Virus record (IMG/VR): IMGVR_UViG_3300007631_000005
Coordinates: 1-32,227 of that record
Source: a virus
Direction: 5' to 3' (one strand)
Length of the DNA stretch: 32,227 nt
Shown here: one piece after another, positions 1-7,270 of the stretch
How the letters are laid out: every line of letters starts with the position of its first letter
How positions within the stretch are numbered: position 1 is the first letter of the stretch
Made by a program: the position numbers and the translations under genes
The notes under the pieces: generated by a model
The model's database searches: none
What the model was told of the DNA's origin: nothing
What the model saw: only the letters and a program-made list of their open reading frames with translations

Positions 1-57
1 CTGAGCCCAGCCACGTCTGCTCGGGGCGGGTGTGCGGGTCCTCGAGAGTCCGCCCAG

Positions 58-195
58 GTCTGGGAGGACCGACCGCTTACGTCTGGGAGGACCAACCGCC
101 CAGCTCTGGGAGGATCGACCGCCCGAGTCTGGGAGGACCGACCGCCCGAGTCTGGGAGGACCGACTGCCCACGTCTGGGGCGACAACACAACGAT
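58..195. repeat. 23-bp tandem repeat array
   Basis: Six units start at 58, 81, 104, 127, 150 and 173, exactly 23 bp apart. The shared core is GTCTGGGAGGACCGACCGCC with small changes; the last unit decays after its first seven bases. The period is not a multiple of three, so a reading frame through it changes phase every unit, and the array is best read as non-coding DNA. It lies upstream of the first gene of a virion region, where an iteron-like, packaging-recognition or regulatory role is possible. The function is unknown. Confidence 0.85.
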
Positions 196-215
196 TGCGT
201 CCGAGATACATATTG

Positions 216-234
216 CTTTTCTGACATCCCCCGT
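216..234 (+). promoter_or_regulatory. Repeated 19-bp upstream motif, copy 1
   Basis: CTTTTCTGACATCCCCCGT lies about 40 bp before the ATG at 274. A second copy at 1243-1261 matches at 17 of 19 positions. Both copies are in non-coding DNA. A shared regulator site or a virus-specific promoter element is possible, but no function is established. Confidence 0.35.
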
Positions 235-273
235 CTAGACAGACTAGGCGCCGGGTGTGTCCAACAGTCGCAG

Positions 274-1167
274 ATGGTTTCTTCACGAGAACATACGTTA
301 CAGGACGATGCTGAGACTACGTCTGAGGAAGACCCAGACACCGTGGCAGACGACACGGGTTCTGCGTCTGTCCGTAACACCGAGCGAGACACACCTGTGG
401 GCGCCGACAGTGGCGTTGCGTCGCCCCCCACGGACGAGCGGGCGCCCGACACACACGCGCCAAGTGATGCGAACGACAGTACTCATGGCCGGGAGACAGT
501 CACGCCTCGTGAGGCATACGGGGACACTCAGTCTGGGGGCACCGGGCCTGGTGTGCGCGAACAAGAGTCAGCACCCAAAACGGCTGTGGACTCGCACATC
601 GATACCGGCGTCGGTTCGACAGCACTGACTGCAACCGAGGGGTGGGTCCAAACGCATAGTCGAGAGCCACAAAACGATGGTCGGTCACCGACACGCACGT
701 ACTTCGACCCGAACGACGTCGCCGGTCGGTATCCGGGTGGACAACGCCATCGTGACCCGAGCGAGCGCCGGTCCTGGCAAACACTGGCGCAGTGGCAAGA
801 TGGGGTCCAATCAGACATCTCTCGAGGCGCACAAAACTGGTGGGCCGACAAAAAGCGCTGGGTGGATATGTTTGCTGACCAGATGGGCGCGACTGAGTAC
901 CACGCCGATCGCTGTCACGACATCCTCGAAGACCTTGACGTGAGTGCATATCAACCCGACCGAATCCCGGCCGAGTTGATCATCGTCGGCATCCTCTCGT
1001 TGTTGATCGATCACGATATCAGCGACCCCGATAACTTTGACAACCGAGCGCTCAAGCGGGGGCGAACGGAAGCGCTACTTAACGATCTCGACGTCGACGT
1101 CTCTGCGTACGAATCAGTGCGCTCAAAGCTTCGGCAACGCGATGGCGACGTTATCTTCGGCGACTGA
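274..1167 (+). CDS. Acidic protein of unknown function, ordered C-terminal half
   Basis: A 297-residue protein I do not recognise. Residues 1-160 are low in hydrophobic residues and rich in Asp, Glu, Thr and Ser, so probably disordered. Residues 165-297 look globular and helical, with a Trp-rich stretch (WQTLAQWQDGVQSDI, then NWWADKKRW near 189) and a hydrophobic segment near 232-246 (PAELIIVGILSLLID). Two similar phrases, LEDLDVSAY and LNDLDVDVSAY, suggest an internal duplication; a cyclin-like or transcription-factor-like helical fold is one guess. The ATG is preceded by the 23-bp array and the 216-234 motif. It lies upstream of a small terminase-like gene, so DNA packaging or late-gene control are both plausible, but neither is shown. 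Confidence 0.75.
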   Translation: MVSSREHTLQDDAETTSEEDPDTVADDTGSASVRNTERDTPVGADSGVASPPTDERAPDTHAPSDANDSTHGRETVTPREAYGDTQSGGTGPGVREQESAPKTAVDSHIDTGVGSTALTATEGWVQTHSREPQNDGRSPTRTYFDPNDVAGRYPGGQRHRDPSERRSWQTLAQWQDGVQSDISRGAQNWWADKKRWVDMFADQMGATEYHADRCHDILEDLDVSAYQPDRIPAELIIVGILSLLIDHDISDPDNFDNRALKRGRTEALLNDLDVDVSAYESVRSKLRQRDGDVIFGD

Positions 1168-1242
1168 GCGCTTTGTCCACGCCGACACAGCATCGTCTGG
1201 TCAGAGATACAGGCCAGCGTTCTGACAGTAGTGTGGGTATCA

Positions 1243-1261
1243 CTTTCCTGACATGCCCCGT
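1243..1261 (+). promoter_or_regulatory. Repeated 19-bp upstream motif, copy 2
   Basis: CTTTCCTGACATGCCCCGT is the partner of the element at 216-234 (17/19 identity). It lies in the 446-bp non-coding gap after the first gene, about 115 bp before a TATA-like box. Confidence 0.35.
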
Positions 1262-1373
1262 TGTGTCCGGCGGGTGTTGGGGTGGTGTCGGTATCTGCCG
1301 GGCGTGACCAGACCGGGGCAAGGGTGTGCGTGGAACTGAGTGGCGTGGCGGGGTATTCGTTCGAAGGCAGACT

Positions 1374-1384
1374 GTGTATAAAGT
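1374..1384 (+). promoter_or_regulatory. TATA-like promoter
   Basis: The sequence TGTATAAAG is centred near 1379. An archaeal TATA box places the transcription start about 25-28 bp downstream, here near 1405. That is just before an ATG at 1407 and a perfect hairpin at 1409-1430. It is among the cleanest TATA matches in the left part of the window. Confidence 0.5.
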
Positions 1385-1404
1385 GACGGCAGCGACTACT
1401 GACA

Positions 1405-1540
1405 TCATGACAGGAGCCGATACTCCTGTCGCACCGGCGTACGCCAGTATCCACGCCTGCCCGTCTGTCTGTCCCCACCTATCGCTGGCTCTCTCCCCAC
1501 CTCGCTGTGTGCACGCACCATTGTGCGTTCGCACACATCT
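1405..1540 (+). ncRNA. Candidate small structured RNA
   Basis: The predicted transcript starts near 1405 from the TATA box at about 1379. It begins with a perfect 8-bp hairpin (1409-1416 with 1423-1430, loop CCGATA). It ends with a strong bulged hairpin at 1506-1537: a 7-bp outer stem (1506-1512 with 1531-1537), a 2-nt bulge, and a 6-bp inner stem (1513-1518 with 1523-1528, loop CATT). The alternative is a leaderless 58-codon frame from 1407 to 1583. That product is Pro/Leu/Arg-rich and lacks the acidic character of its neighbours, though it has Cys/His pairs that vaguely recall a zinc knuckle. I favour RNA. Confidence 0.35.
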
Positions 1541-1613
1541 TTCGTCGGTTAGGACAGACGCTTTGTTGTGGGGGACAGTTTAGAGTCAGTAAAAGAAATC
1601 AGTCGCATTTCGC

Positions 1614-2633
1614 ATGGTATCTGACAGACCACTGCCCGACCGTTGTGGCGCACGCGTCACGGACAAAGTCGGCCTCGAGGTACAGCTCGACACCGACAGG
1701 ATGCGCCCAACAGCCAGCGCCACTGGGACCGACGGTAACGCCAACGGCGACGATGACGCCGACGAGGCAGTGGCAGATGCAACGCGTGTCGCGTCTCTGA
1801 CCGACGATGATATCGCAGCGGTCAGACTCCACGCGCCAGATTCGGCAACGACAATCGACGGTCCCCCGAACTACAAATCTATCCGTGAGTACCTCTGGGA
1901 TGACTACGAGCTCACACACGGTGCCATCCCAGCCGGGGGCCCGGTGCGCGAGGAACTCACTGCAACCGACGACGGCGCGCTCAGTATCGTCGACGACCTA
2001 GGCGCGCCCTCGATGCAGACAGGTGACGTGGTCGATGCCGACGCAGACACCCACGTGTGGGTCGAGCTTGCGGAGCATGTCGAGAAAGTGACAAACGCTC
2101 GCTCTGAGTTGCAGGGCTTTTGTGAGCGCTACCCGATGAACGACCCCGACACCGAGCGGTGTTACAATCACAAAGGTGGTGGCGCCCCAGAAGGCAACAC
2201 CAACGCGATGACCCACGGGCTGTATGCGCAACGAACCAATTTCTACCAGTCACTCGACGAGAGTGACCAGGAGTTCGTCGAGGCGATGGCTGACTCGTGG
2301 ATCAAACAAGCGCCATTTGATCGCGACAATATTGGGAAGGTCGATCAAGTATACCGCATTGCCATCGACCAGCTGCGCGCCTGGTCGGGTGTTGATGAGT
2401 TTGTCGAGGGGTCGACTCCGCAGGGACTCGTCACCGACCAGGAGGTGTTCGATGGCGAAGAGGTACATGAGGTCACGCAAGAACACCCAGCGAATCTGCC
2501 GTACTCGCGACTCGATAACGATATCCAGTCGAAGCTGAAGGATCTCGGTATCTACGGCGATGATCCCGAGTCAAAGCAAGCCGACGCGACGGAGTCACTC
2601 GCACAGATGCTGAGTGGAAGTTCAGATAACTAG
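1614..2633 (+). CDS. Terminase small subunit-like protein
   Basis: A 339-residue protein. Its central segment around 170-205 has Cys170, a YPMNDPDT stretch, Cys183 and His186, then GGGAPEGNTNAMTHGLY. This Cys/His plus GGGxPEGNxNAxxHGLY pattern is typical of phage small terminase-like proteins that recognise virus DNA for packaging. The following helices (FVEAMADSWI, VYRIAIDQLRAW) fit a DNA-binding/oligomerisation part. The first 160 residues are acidic and poorly conserved in appearance. The ATG at 1614 keeps the longest frame; ATG 1701 is an alternative start. The large subunit is about 16 kb away, which is unusual. The role is inferred from the motif only. Confidence 0.65.
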   Translation: MVSDRPLPDRCGARVTDKVGLEVQLDTDRMRPTASATGTDGNANGDDDADEAVADATRVASLTDDDIAAVRLHAPDSATTIDGPPNYKSIREYLWDDYELTHGAIPAGGPVREELTATDDGALSIVDDLGAPSMQTGDVVDADADTHVWVELAEHVEKVTNARSELQGFCERYPMNDPDTERCYNHKGGGAPEGNTNAMTHGLYAQRTNFYQSLDESDQEFVEAMADSWIKQAPFDRDNIGKVDQVYRIAIDQLRAWSGVDEFVEGSTPQGLVTDQEVFDGEEVHEVTQEHPANLPYSRLDNDIQSKLKDLGIYGDDPESKQADATESLAQMLSGSSDN

Positions 2634-2647
2634 CGGGTTGTCGCACA

Positions 2648-2718
2648 CACGCCAGCTGTAGGTCCACACTGTTGGTAGTTCACCACCAACACCGCGTCGT
2701 GGAGTTACAGCTGGCGTG
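2648..2718. repeat. Large interrupted inverted repeat (71 bp)
   Basis: A perfect 13-bp outer stem pairs 2648-2660 (CACGCCAGCTGTA) with 2706-2718. Inside it, 2663-2667 (TCCAC) pairs with 2699-2703 (GTGGA), and 2671-2676 (GTTGGT) pairs with 2685-2690 (ACCAAC). Together they make one long stepped stem-loop. It fills the gap after the terminase small subunit-like gene and ends 9 bp before the next ATG. It could be a terminator or processing structure, an operator for a dimeric protein, or a packaging element. There is no T-run after it, which argues against a simple terminator. Confidence 0.8.
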
Positions 2719-2726
2719 CGATATCT

Positions 2727-3074
2727 ATGTACAACGCAACGTTCGAGCGGTTCTCATCCGCCTACGATCATATCGACGTCATGGTCGAACCGAGCGCTGA
2801 CGATCAGGCCCGCATCAGTCGGCCGTTTATCGAAGACATCTGGTACTGGATGGACGGTGTGACACCGTCTGAGGACATGAATCGCGTGTATCTTCGGACA
2901 GCAGACTCAAATGGGCACGTTACCGCTGATCTCAGTTTTGACGTCGACCTAGAAACGTTGCGTGCGCCCGAACACGTGCTCCGGCAACTTGGCATTCGAG
3001 AGGCGCCATCGCAGGAACTCCTGTGGCTCGCTCGTCCGGGGCACAGCGAGCAGCTCGAGCGCTTCTACGTCTAA
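2727..3074 (+). CDS. Small acidic protein of unknown function
   Basis: A 115-residue protein with no family I recognise. It is acidic, with aromatic residues (FIEDIWYWMDGV near 34-45), a beta-like stretch (MNRVYLRTADSNGHVTADLSFDVD) and a C-terminal helix. There is no signal peptide and no membrane segment. The ATG follows the inverted repeat at 2648-2718 by nine bases, so that structure would sit in its leader or promoter. It lies between the small terminase-like gene and the tail genes. Confidence 0.65.
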   Translation: MYNATFERFSSAYDHIDVMVEPSADDQARISRPFIEDIWYWMDGVTPSEDMNRVYLRTADSNGHVTADLSFDVDLETLRAPEHVLRQLGIREAPSQELLWLARPGHSEQLERFYV

Positions 3075-3154
3075 CGGGGGCGGGTTGCGTGCAGATATTC
3101 ACGCGCAGTATTTGTATTGGATTCTTGACATTCACGGTCTGAGAGGAATTGGGA

Positions 3155-3424
3155 ATGGGTCTGACGCCAGCACACGTGCTTTTGGCTCGCATTGGCGTTG
3201 CTGTTACTGCTATCATCAGTGCCTGGTGGTTTCCGTGGCACGTCGAGATTGCACAAGCAACTGGGGGGCTTGAGTGCGGAGACTACGGATTGTTGACGTT
3301 CGGGTTTGGGCTGCACATCCAGGGGTGTACGATGTTTCACCTCACAATGTACGGCATGCAGACGGCCGTGGTTGCGCTTGCAGTGTGGTTTCTGTATGAT
3401 ACGGCCACGCAAGCGAGCGCATAA
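3155..3424 (+). CDS. Small membrane protein, two predicted segments
   Basis: An 89-residue protein when started at ATG 3155, which has a purine-rich GAGAGGA eight bases upstream; a TTG at 3149 is an in-frame alternative. Two hydrophobic segments are visible: about 5-25 (HVLLARIGVAVTAIISAWWF) and about 67-82 (MQTAVVALAVWFLYD). They are joined by a Gly-rich stretch with two Cys (LECGDYG and HIQGCTMF). Two-span proteins of this size in phage late regions are often holins or other membrane-acting proteins. Lysis by haloarchaeal viruses is poorly understood, so this is only a possibility. Confidence 0.6.
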   Translation: MGLTPAHVLLARIGVAVTAIISAWWFPWHVEIAQATGGLECGDYGLLTFGFGLHIQGCTMFHLTMYGMQTAVVALAVWFLYDTATQASA

Positions 3425-3465
3425 CCGGCGCGCTCGCTGAGCACGCACTGGACGTTACTGTCGCA

Positions 3466-3897
3466 ATGGCGCAAAATCTTCTTGTCACAATCGGTGAAGA
3501 GTACCTTCTCACCGAACAGGTTGATGGTGTGACACTCCGCATTGGCCTCTACAATGACAACACGGATAATGTTGGTGAGGCAGACAACTACTCTGCCATC
3601 GGAACTGAGCCACCGAACAGTGCGTACGACACAGTTGACGTTACGTTCAGCGCTTCCAAACTCACTGAGAACTGGGGCATCTCAAATGACAGCGAAATCA
3701 GCTACGACTTTTCGGACACAACTGATGATACTGTCGAAGTAGACACCGCGTTCATCCTAGCAAACTTCCAGTCTGATGAAGCTGGGTCAACATCGTGGCA
3801 TCTTATCGCAAATCCAGCGCTCACACAGACCCGTAAGATCGGATCAATTGATACGCTATCGATCAGTCCTGGCGACCTCAAGCTGAAGCTCGAGTAA
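3466..3897 (+). CDS. Predicted virion structural protein
   Basis: A 143-residue, probably beta-rich acidic protein. The phrase GVTLRIGLYNDNTDNVGE near the N-terminus, followed by an AIGTEPPNSAYDTVDVTF segment, resembles small structural proteins found next to fibre genes in tailed phages. It has no membrane segment or signal. It is the first gene of the tail-fibre block and is followed by a hairpin-plus-T-run terminator candidate, so it may be transcribed separately from the fibres. The exact role (adaptor, baseplate or fibre base) is not resolved. Confidence 0.6.
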   Translation: MAQNLLVTIGEEYLLTEQVDGVTLRIGLYNDNTDNVGEADNYSAIGTEPPNSAYDTVDVTFSASKLTENWGISNDSEISYDFSDTTDDTVEVDTAFILANFQSDEAGSTSWHLIANPALTQTRKIGSIDTLSISPGDLKLKLE

Positions 3898-3907
3898 CAC
3901 CTACGCC

Positions 3908-3936
3908 TGTGTGTTCAGTTCACACACCCTTTTTAT
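3908..3936 (+). terminator. Hairpin plus T-run terminator
   Basis: TGTGTG (3908-3913) pairs with CACACA (3921-3926) across a 7-nt loop. It is followed by CCC and a run of five T at about 3930-3934. It sits 11 bp after the stop codon at 3897 and before the ATG at 3948. The TTTTTATA here is too close to that ATG to be its TATA box. Confidence 0.55.
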
Positions 3937-3947
3937 AGTCGTTACAA

Positions 3948-5864
3948 ATGTCTCCAACACCACCAACAACTGACAACCACGCGCTTCCACTCATCCCACA
4001 CGTTGGCGACGCAAACGCCAGCGACTACACAGACCAGTGGGGGGCAATTCTCAACGACAGTGGGTGGAGTGTCCTCGACAAGCGCTTGATTGCCCGTGAT
4101 ACAGAAAGCAACCGGACCAACTACACACCGTACCAGAATGCACTTTTCCGGGCAACAGACAGTGGTGCGTGGTACGTCGGTGACGGCTCCACCTGGACGC
4201 TTGCTAACAGTACCGTTAGTGCACTCACAGCTGACAATGCCTCACTTGGCTCGGCTTCACTTAGTGGATCACTAACTACCGATAGTGGAACGACAATTTG
4301 GGACAGCAGCAACGCACATGTCCCACTCGCCCAGCTCGAGGCTGACTCTATTACTGTCGCTGGGAATAATATCTCGCTTGGTGGATCGAGTACACTTGCA
4401 CACGGTGATCTGACAAACATTTCGAGTTCCGATCACCACGAGTGGCCGGTCTCCAACAGTAATCTCGTCAACAATGCTATCTCCATTGCTGGTACAAGTG
4501 TCTCACTTGGCGGATCGGTCAGTCTGGGCCACAGTGACCTGACCAACGAGTCTATCTCGGCGTCCGATCATCACGAGTGGCCCATTACCAACAGTAATCT
4601 TAACAACAGCACGGTAACGGTTGCCGGACACACTGTCTCGCTTGGTGGGTCGACAACAATCGCGCATGGTGATTTGACAACCATCTCGAACTCAGACCAC
4701 CACGAGTGGCCGGTCTCCAACAGTAACCTTTCGAATAGCTCGATCACAGTTGCTGGCACAAACGTCGCACTTGGTGGATCGGTCAGTCTTGGCCACGGTG
4801 ATCTGACCAGTACGTCAATTTCCGCGTCGAACCATCACGAGTGGCCCGTCAGCAATAGCAATCTCTCGAACAGCTCAGTGACTGTCGGTGGTAACACCGT
4901 GTCTCTTGGCGGGTCAACGAGCATTGATCACGCCGACCTGAGCAGTATTGGTGCCAACGATCACCACACAGCTCACGAGCACCCAGGCGATCAGGCTGCG
5001 ACCAGTAACATCAATGTCAATGGAAATGGTATAACTAACGTCGCCACAATCAACGGGACCTACGCAAAACACGACTTTACTGGGTCAACGTACAATATTG
5101 ATCTCGTTGATTCGACTGCTGATGCTCGCTTCCGGAACACTGCCAACAACACGATCATCTGGTTCCGTGAGAGCCGGAACGTTGAGATTCCCGCAGGATC
5201 GCTTTCGATTCAAGGTGAAACTGCAGCAACACAGACGTGGGTTGGCGATCAGGTCACAACGGCTGCAACCTCACTGAGTGACCTCGACACACAGGTGTCG
5301 ATAAACAGCAGCGACATCAGCTCGTTGCAATCAGACAAACTAGACAGTTCAAACTACAATCCAGAGTCAGATACACACGATAAGTACGAAGACTCAGCTG
5401 CTATCTCAGCAGTCGAGACTACTGATCTCGCAGGTATTTCGTTCACAGACGGGAACGGAACGACGTACGGAAGAGATGGTGACTTCTCTATCACGTACGA
5501 CAACAGCGGAGATGCACTCGTTGTCCGCGATGAATCGAATGGTGTTGACTTGATCAGGCAGCCGAAGGCAGGTCCAACAACGTTTGTTCAAGGGATTGAC
5601 GCTGGACCGATTGCAGCACCAGCAGACAGTTACTCACAGCTCGCAAACGAGATCGTCACCGATTCGTTAGCCAGTGGTGATCAGGTTGGCTACACCTTTG
5701 CGCTCGATAATCAAACAGCACTCGCTATTGAAGGCGAAGCTGATGGGTCTGGTGGAACACAAAACGAAGTAACACGGATTCCCAACAGTACGCTTGAGGT
5801 CGGTGGAAACAGTGGAGGCGACGTCGAGATTAGTGGTGAACTCACGGAGAACGCATCACTATGA
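3948..5864 (+). CDS. Tail fibre shaft protein with 45-residue repeats
   Basis: A 638-residue protein. Residues 1-130 are a likely attachment region (GDGSTWTLAN). Residues about 133-345 hold five related repeats of 43-45 residues, each with a VAGxxVxLGGS strand pair, a GHGDLT or AHGDLT phrase and an HHEWP motif; the last repeat ends in DHHTAHEHPGDQ. Such sequences form trimeric beta-structured phage fibres, and the paired His may bind metal on the trimer axis as HxH motifs do in T4 gp37. The middle carries KLDSSNYNPESDTH, a phrase echoed in the fibre gene at 7271. The C-terminal third is a separate beta-rich domain. The stop overlaps the next start by four bases (ATGA), so it is translationally coupled to the LamG gene. 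Confidence 0.8.
   Translation: MSPTPPTTDNHALPLIPHVGDANASDYTDQWGAILNDSGWSVLDKRLIARDTESNRTNYTPYQNALFRATDSGAWYVGDGSTWTLANSTVSALTADNASLGSASLSGSLTTDSGTTIWDSSNAHVPLAQLEADSITVAGNNISLGGSSTLAHGDLTNISSSDHHEWPVSNSNLVNNAISIAGTSVSLGGSVSLGHSDLTNESISASDHHEWPITNSNLNNSTVTVAGHTVSLGGSTTIAHGDLTTISNSDHHEWPVSNSNLSNSSITVAGTNVALGGSVSLGHGDLTSTSISASNHHEWPVSNSNLSNSSVTVGGNTVSLGGSTSIDHADLSSIGANDHHTAHEHPGDQAATSNINVNGNGITNVATINGTYAKHDFTGSTYNIDLVDSTADARFRNTANNTIIWFRESRNVEIPAGSLSIQGETAATQTWVGDQVTTAATSLSDLDTQVSINSSDISSLQSDKLDSSNYNPESDTHDKYEDSAAISAVETTDLAGISFTDGNGTTYGRDGDFSITYDNSGDALVVRDESNGVDLIRQPKAGPTTFVQGIDAGPIAAPADSYSQLANEIVTDSLASGDQVGYTFALDNQTALAIEGEADGSGGTQNEVTRIPNSTLEVGGNSGGDVEISGELTENASL
4342..4980 (+). repeat. Coding repeats in the fibre gene
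   Basis: Units of about 129-135 bp recur, recognisable by CACGAGTGGCC at about 4437, 4573, 4701 and 4837 and by the LGGS codons. They encode the 43-45-residue HHEWP repeats. Near-identity at the DNA level offers a substrate for unequal recombination and fibre length change. Confidence 0.75.
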
Positions 5865-7222
5865 GTGTGAGCCTCCAGCGAGGACTTGTTGGACACTGGA
5901 CGATGGATTCCACAGATGCACAAAACAGAGTTATCACCGACAGTAGTGCATACGGTACTCACGGGACAATCATTGGGTCGCCGGAATTTACTGACTCTAC
6001 GACCAACACAGGACTACAGTTTTCCGGAGACGGAGAACGAATTGAGCTTGGAACAATACCGGATGCTCAGTTCCAAAGTGGTGACTCATTTACAGTCTGC
6101 TTCTGGGTTCGGGGTGATGGCCAACCGAGCGACTATCCAATGGCCATTTCACCAGAGTCAGTTGGGTCAACTAATGCAATCTGGAGTTTTCTACAAAACA
6201 ACAGCTCTGGCTCGTGGAGCGGAACTGTCTCCTTCCGAGTACAAGATGGCGGTAGCAGATACGATCTCACAACATCGCTCTCGAAGGGTGAACTCGCCCA
6301 CTACTGTTGTGGTGTCAATACTGACACGAGCACTGTATTCGTGTATAAGAACGGTGTTGAATCACAAACAACGTCTGGCGAGTTGAACCCAAACTCAGCG
6401 TACCCCGGTGATTGGACAATTGGTGCTGGTAATTCATCACCTGAGTACCAATGGAATGGTAACATTAACGATGTCCGCATCTACAACCGGGCGCTTTCAC
6501 AGACGGAGATCCAACTGCTCGCAAACCAACGGTCGCGACGCAGGTGGAGTGTTTCACACTCAACTGACGATCTGCGTACTGGCGGACAGACAACACGGGT
6601 TATTGAACACTCAACATACAGTGGAAAAGATGTCACTGTTGAACGCGATCGGTACGGAGATTGGATACTTGTCCTAAACTACGAGCACGCTGGTGGGACA
6701 AACCCCAACGTTGGTCCTGGATCAACATTCCCCCAGCTCCCAAACGGGCTCTCAAATCTTGCTGCAATCAATGCACGTGGATCAAACGGGGAGCTGCGTC
6801 ACGTTGATAATATCACCCAATATGGGATCGACACTGTCGACGCTGTTCGGCTCGAAGCTGTCACAGAGAACCACACCAGGAAAATCCACTACTTCACTGA
6901 GAATAAGACTGTCATTGACTCGATTGTCCCTGACTCCACGAAAGTCAGCTATACCGACATCACGAGTCAGGTCACGAAGTACGATGACCACACTGCAAAT
7001 CTCCCCGATTCGGCGGGATCCGACACGGGTGAAAATAGCGAGGATCACATCTTCGGGCCTGACTTCCCGATGTACAACGCGAGCACCCACCACTGGGCCG
7101 TTGCCGGTTTCGGTAATCGGTGGGAGGTCGACGACTATCCGAACGACAACGGAAGTGGGTATCAGTACAACACCGTCCACCGCGTGTGGGTCAGAATTAG
7201 TGGTGGAATTGAGCTCTCATAG
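5861..7222 (+). CDS. LamG-domain receptor-binding protein, possible fibre tip
   Basis: A 453-residue protein. Residues about 8-225 form a LamG/concanavalin-like jelly roll: it opens with GLVGHWTMD, contains FTVCFWVRGDG, and closes with NDVRIYNRALSQTEIQLL, the usual LamG ending. Residues about 245-453 form a second domain starting with GDWILVLNYEHAGGTNPN, with aromatic-rich strands and a FGNRWEVDD ending. This recalls fibrinogen- or intelectin-like sugar-binding folds in phage tips. ATGA overlap with the shaft gene implies coupled synthesis. The likely role is recognition of the glycosylated haloarchaeal S-layer; that role is inferred. Confidence 0.75.
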   Translation: MSVSLQRGLVGHWTMDSTDAQNRVITDSSAYGTHGTIIGSPEFTDSTTNTGLQFSGDGERIELGTIPDAQFQSGDSFTVCFWVRGDGQPSDYPMAISPESVGSTNAIWSFLQNNSSGSWSGTVSFRVQDGGSRYDLTTSLSKGELAHYCCGVNTDTSTVFVYKNGVESQTTSGELNPNSAYPGDWTIGAGNSSPEYQWNGNINDVRIYNRALSQTEIQLLANQRSRRRWSVSHSTDDLRTGGQTTRVIEHSTYSGKDVTVERDRYGDWILVLNYEHAGGTNPNVGPGSTFPQLPNGLSNLAAINARGSNGELRHVDNITQYGIDTVDAVRLEAVTENHTRKIHYFTENKTVIDSIVPDSTKVSYTDITSQVTKYDDHTANLPDSAGSDTGENSEDHIFGPDFPMYNASTHHWAVAGFGNRWEVDDYPNDNGSGYQYNTVHRVWVRISGGIELS

Positions 7223-7270
7223 ACGCCCACACTGTCCACGTAAGTTTGTCGCAATCGCGCAATAATTCAT

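Noticed and set aside
58-195. CRISPR array
   Set aside because: The units are contiguous tandem copies with no unique spacers and no cas genes nearby.
30-238. Two overlapping short frames through the 23-bp repeats
   Set aside because: A 23-bp period rotates the frame every unit, so these products are just the repeat read in different phases, and they are not acidic.
3929-3936. TTTTTATA as a TATA box for the fibre gene at 3948
   Set aside because: It is only about 15 bp from the ATG, so the start site would fall inside the gene. With the preceding hairpin it fits a terminator better.
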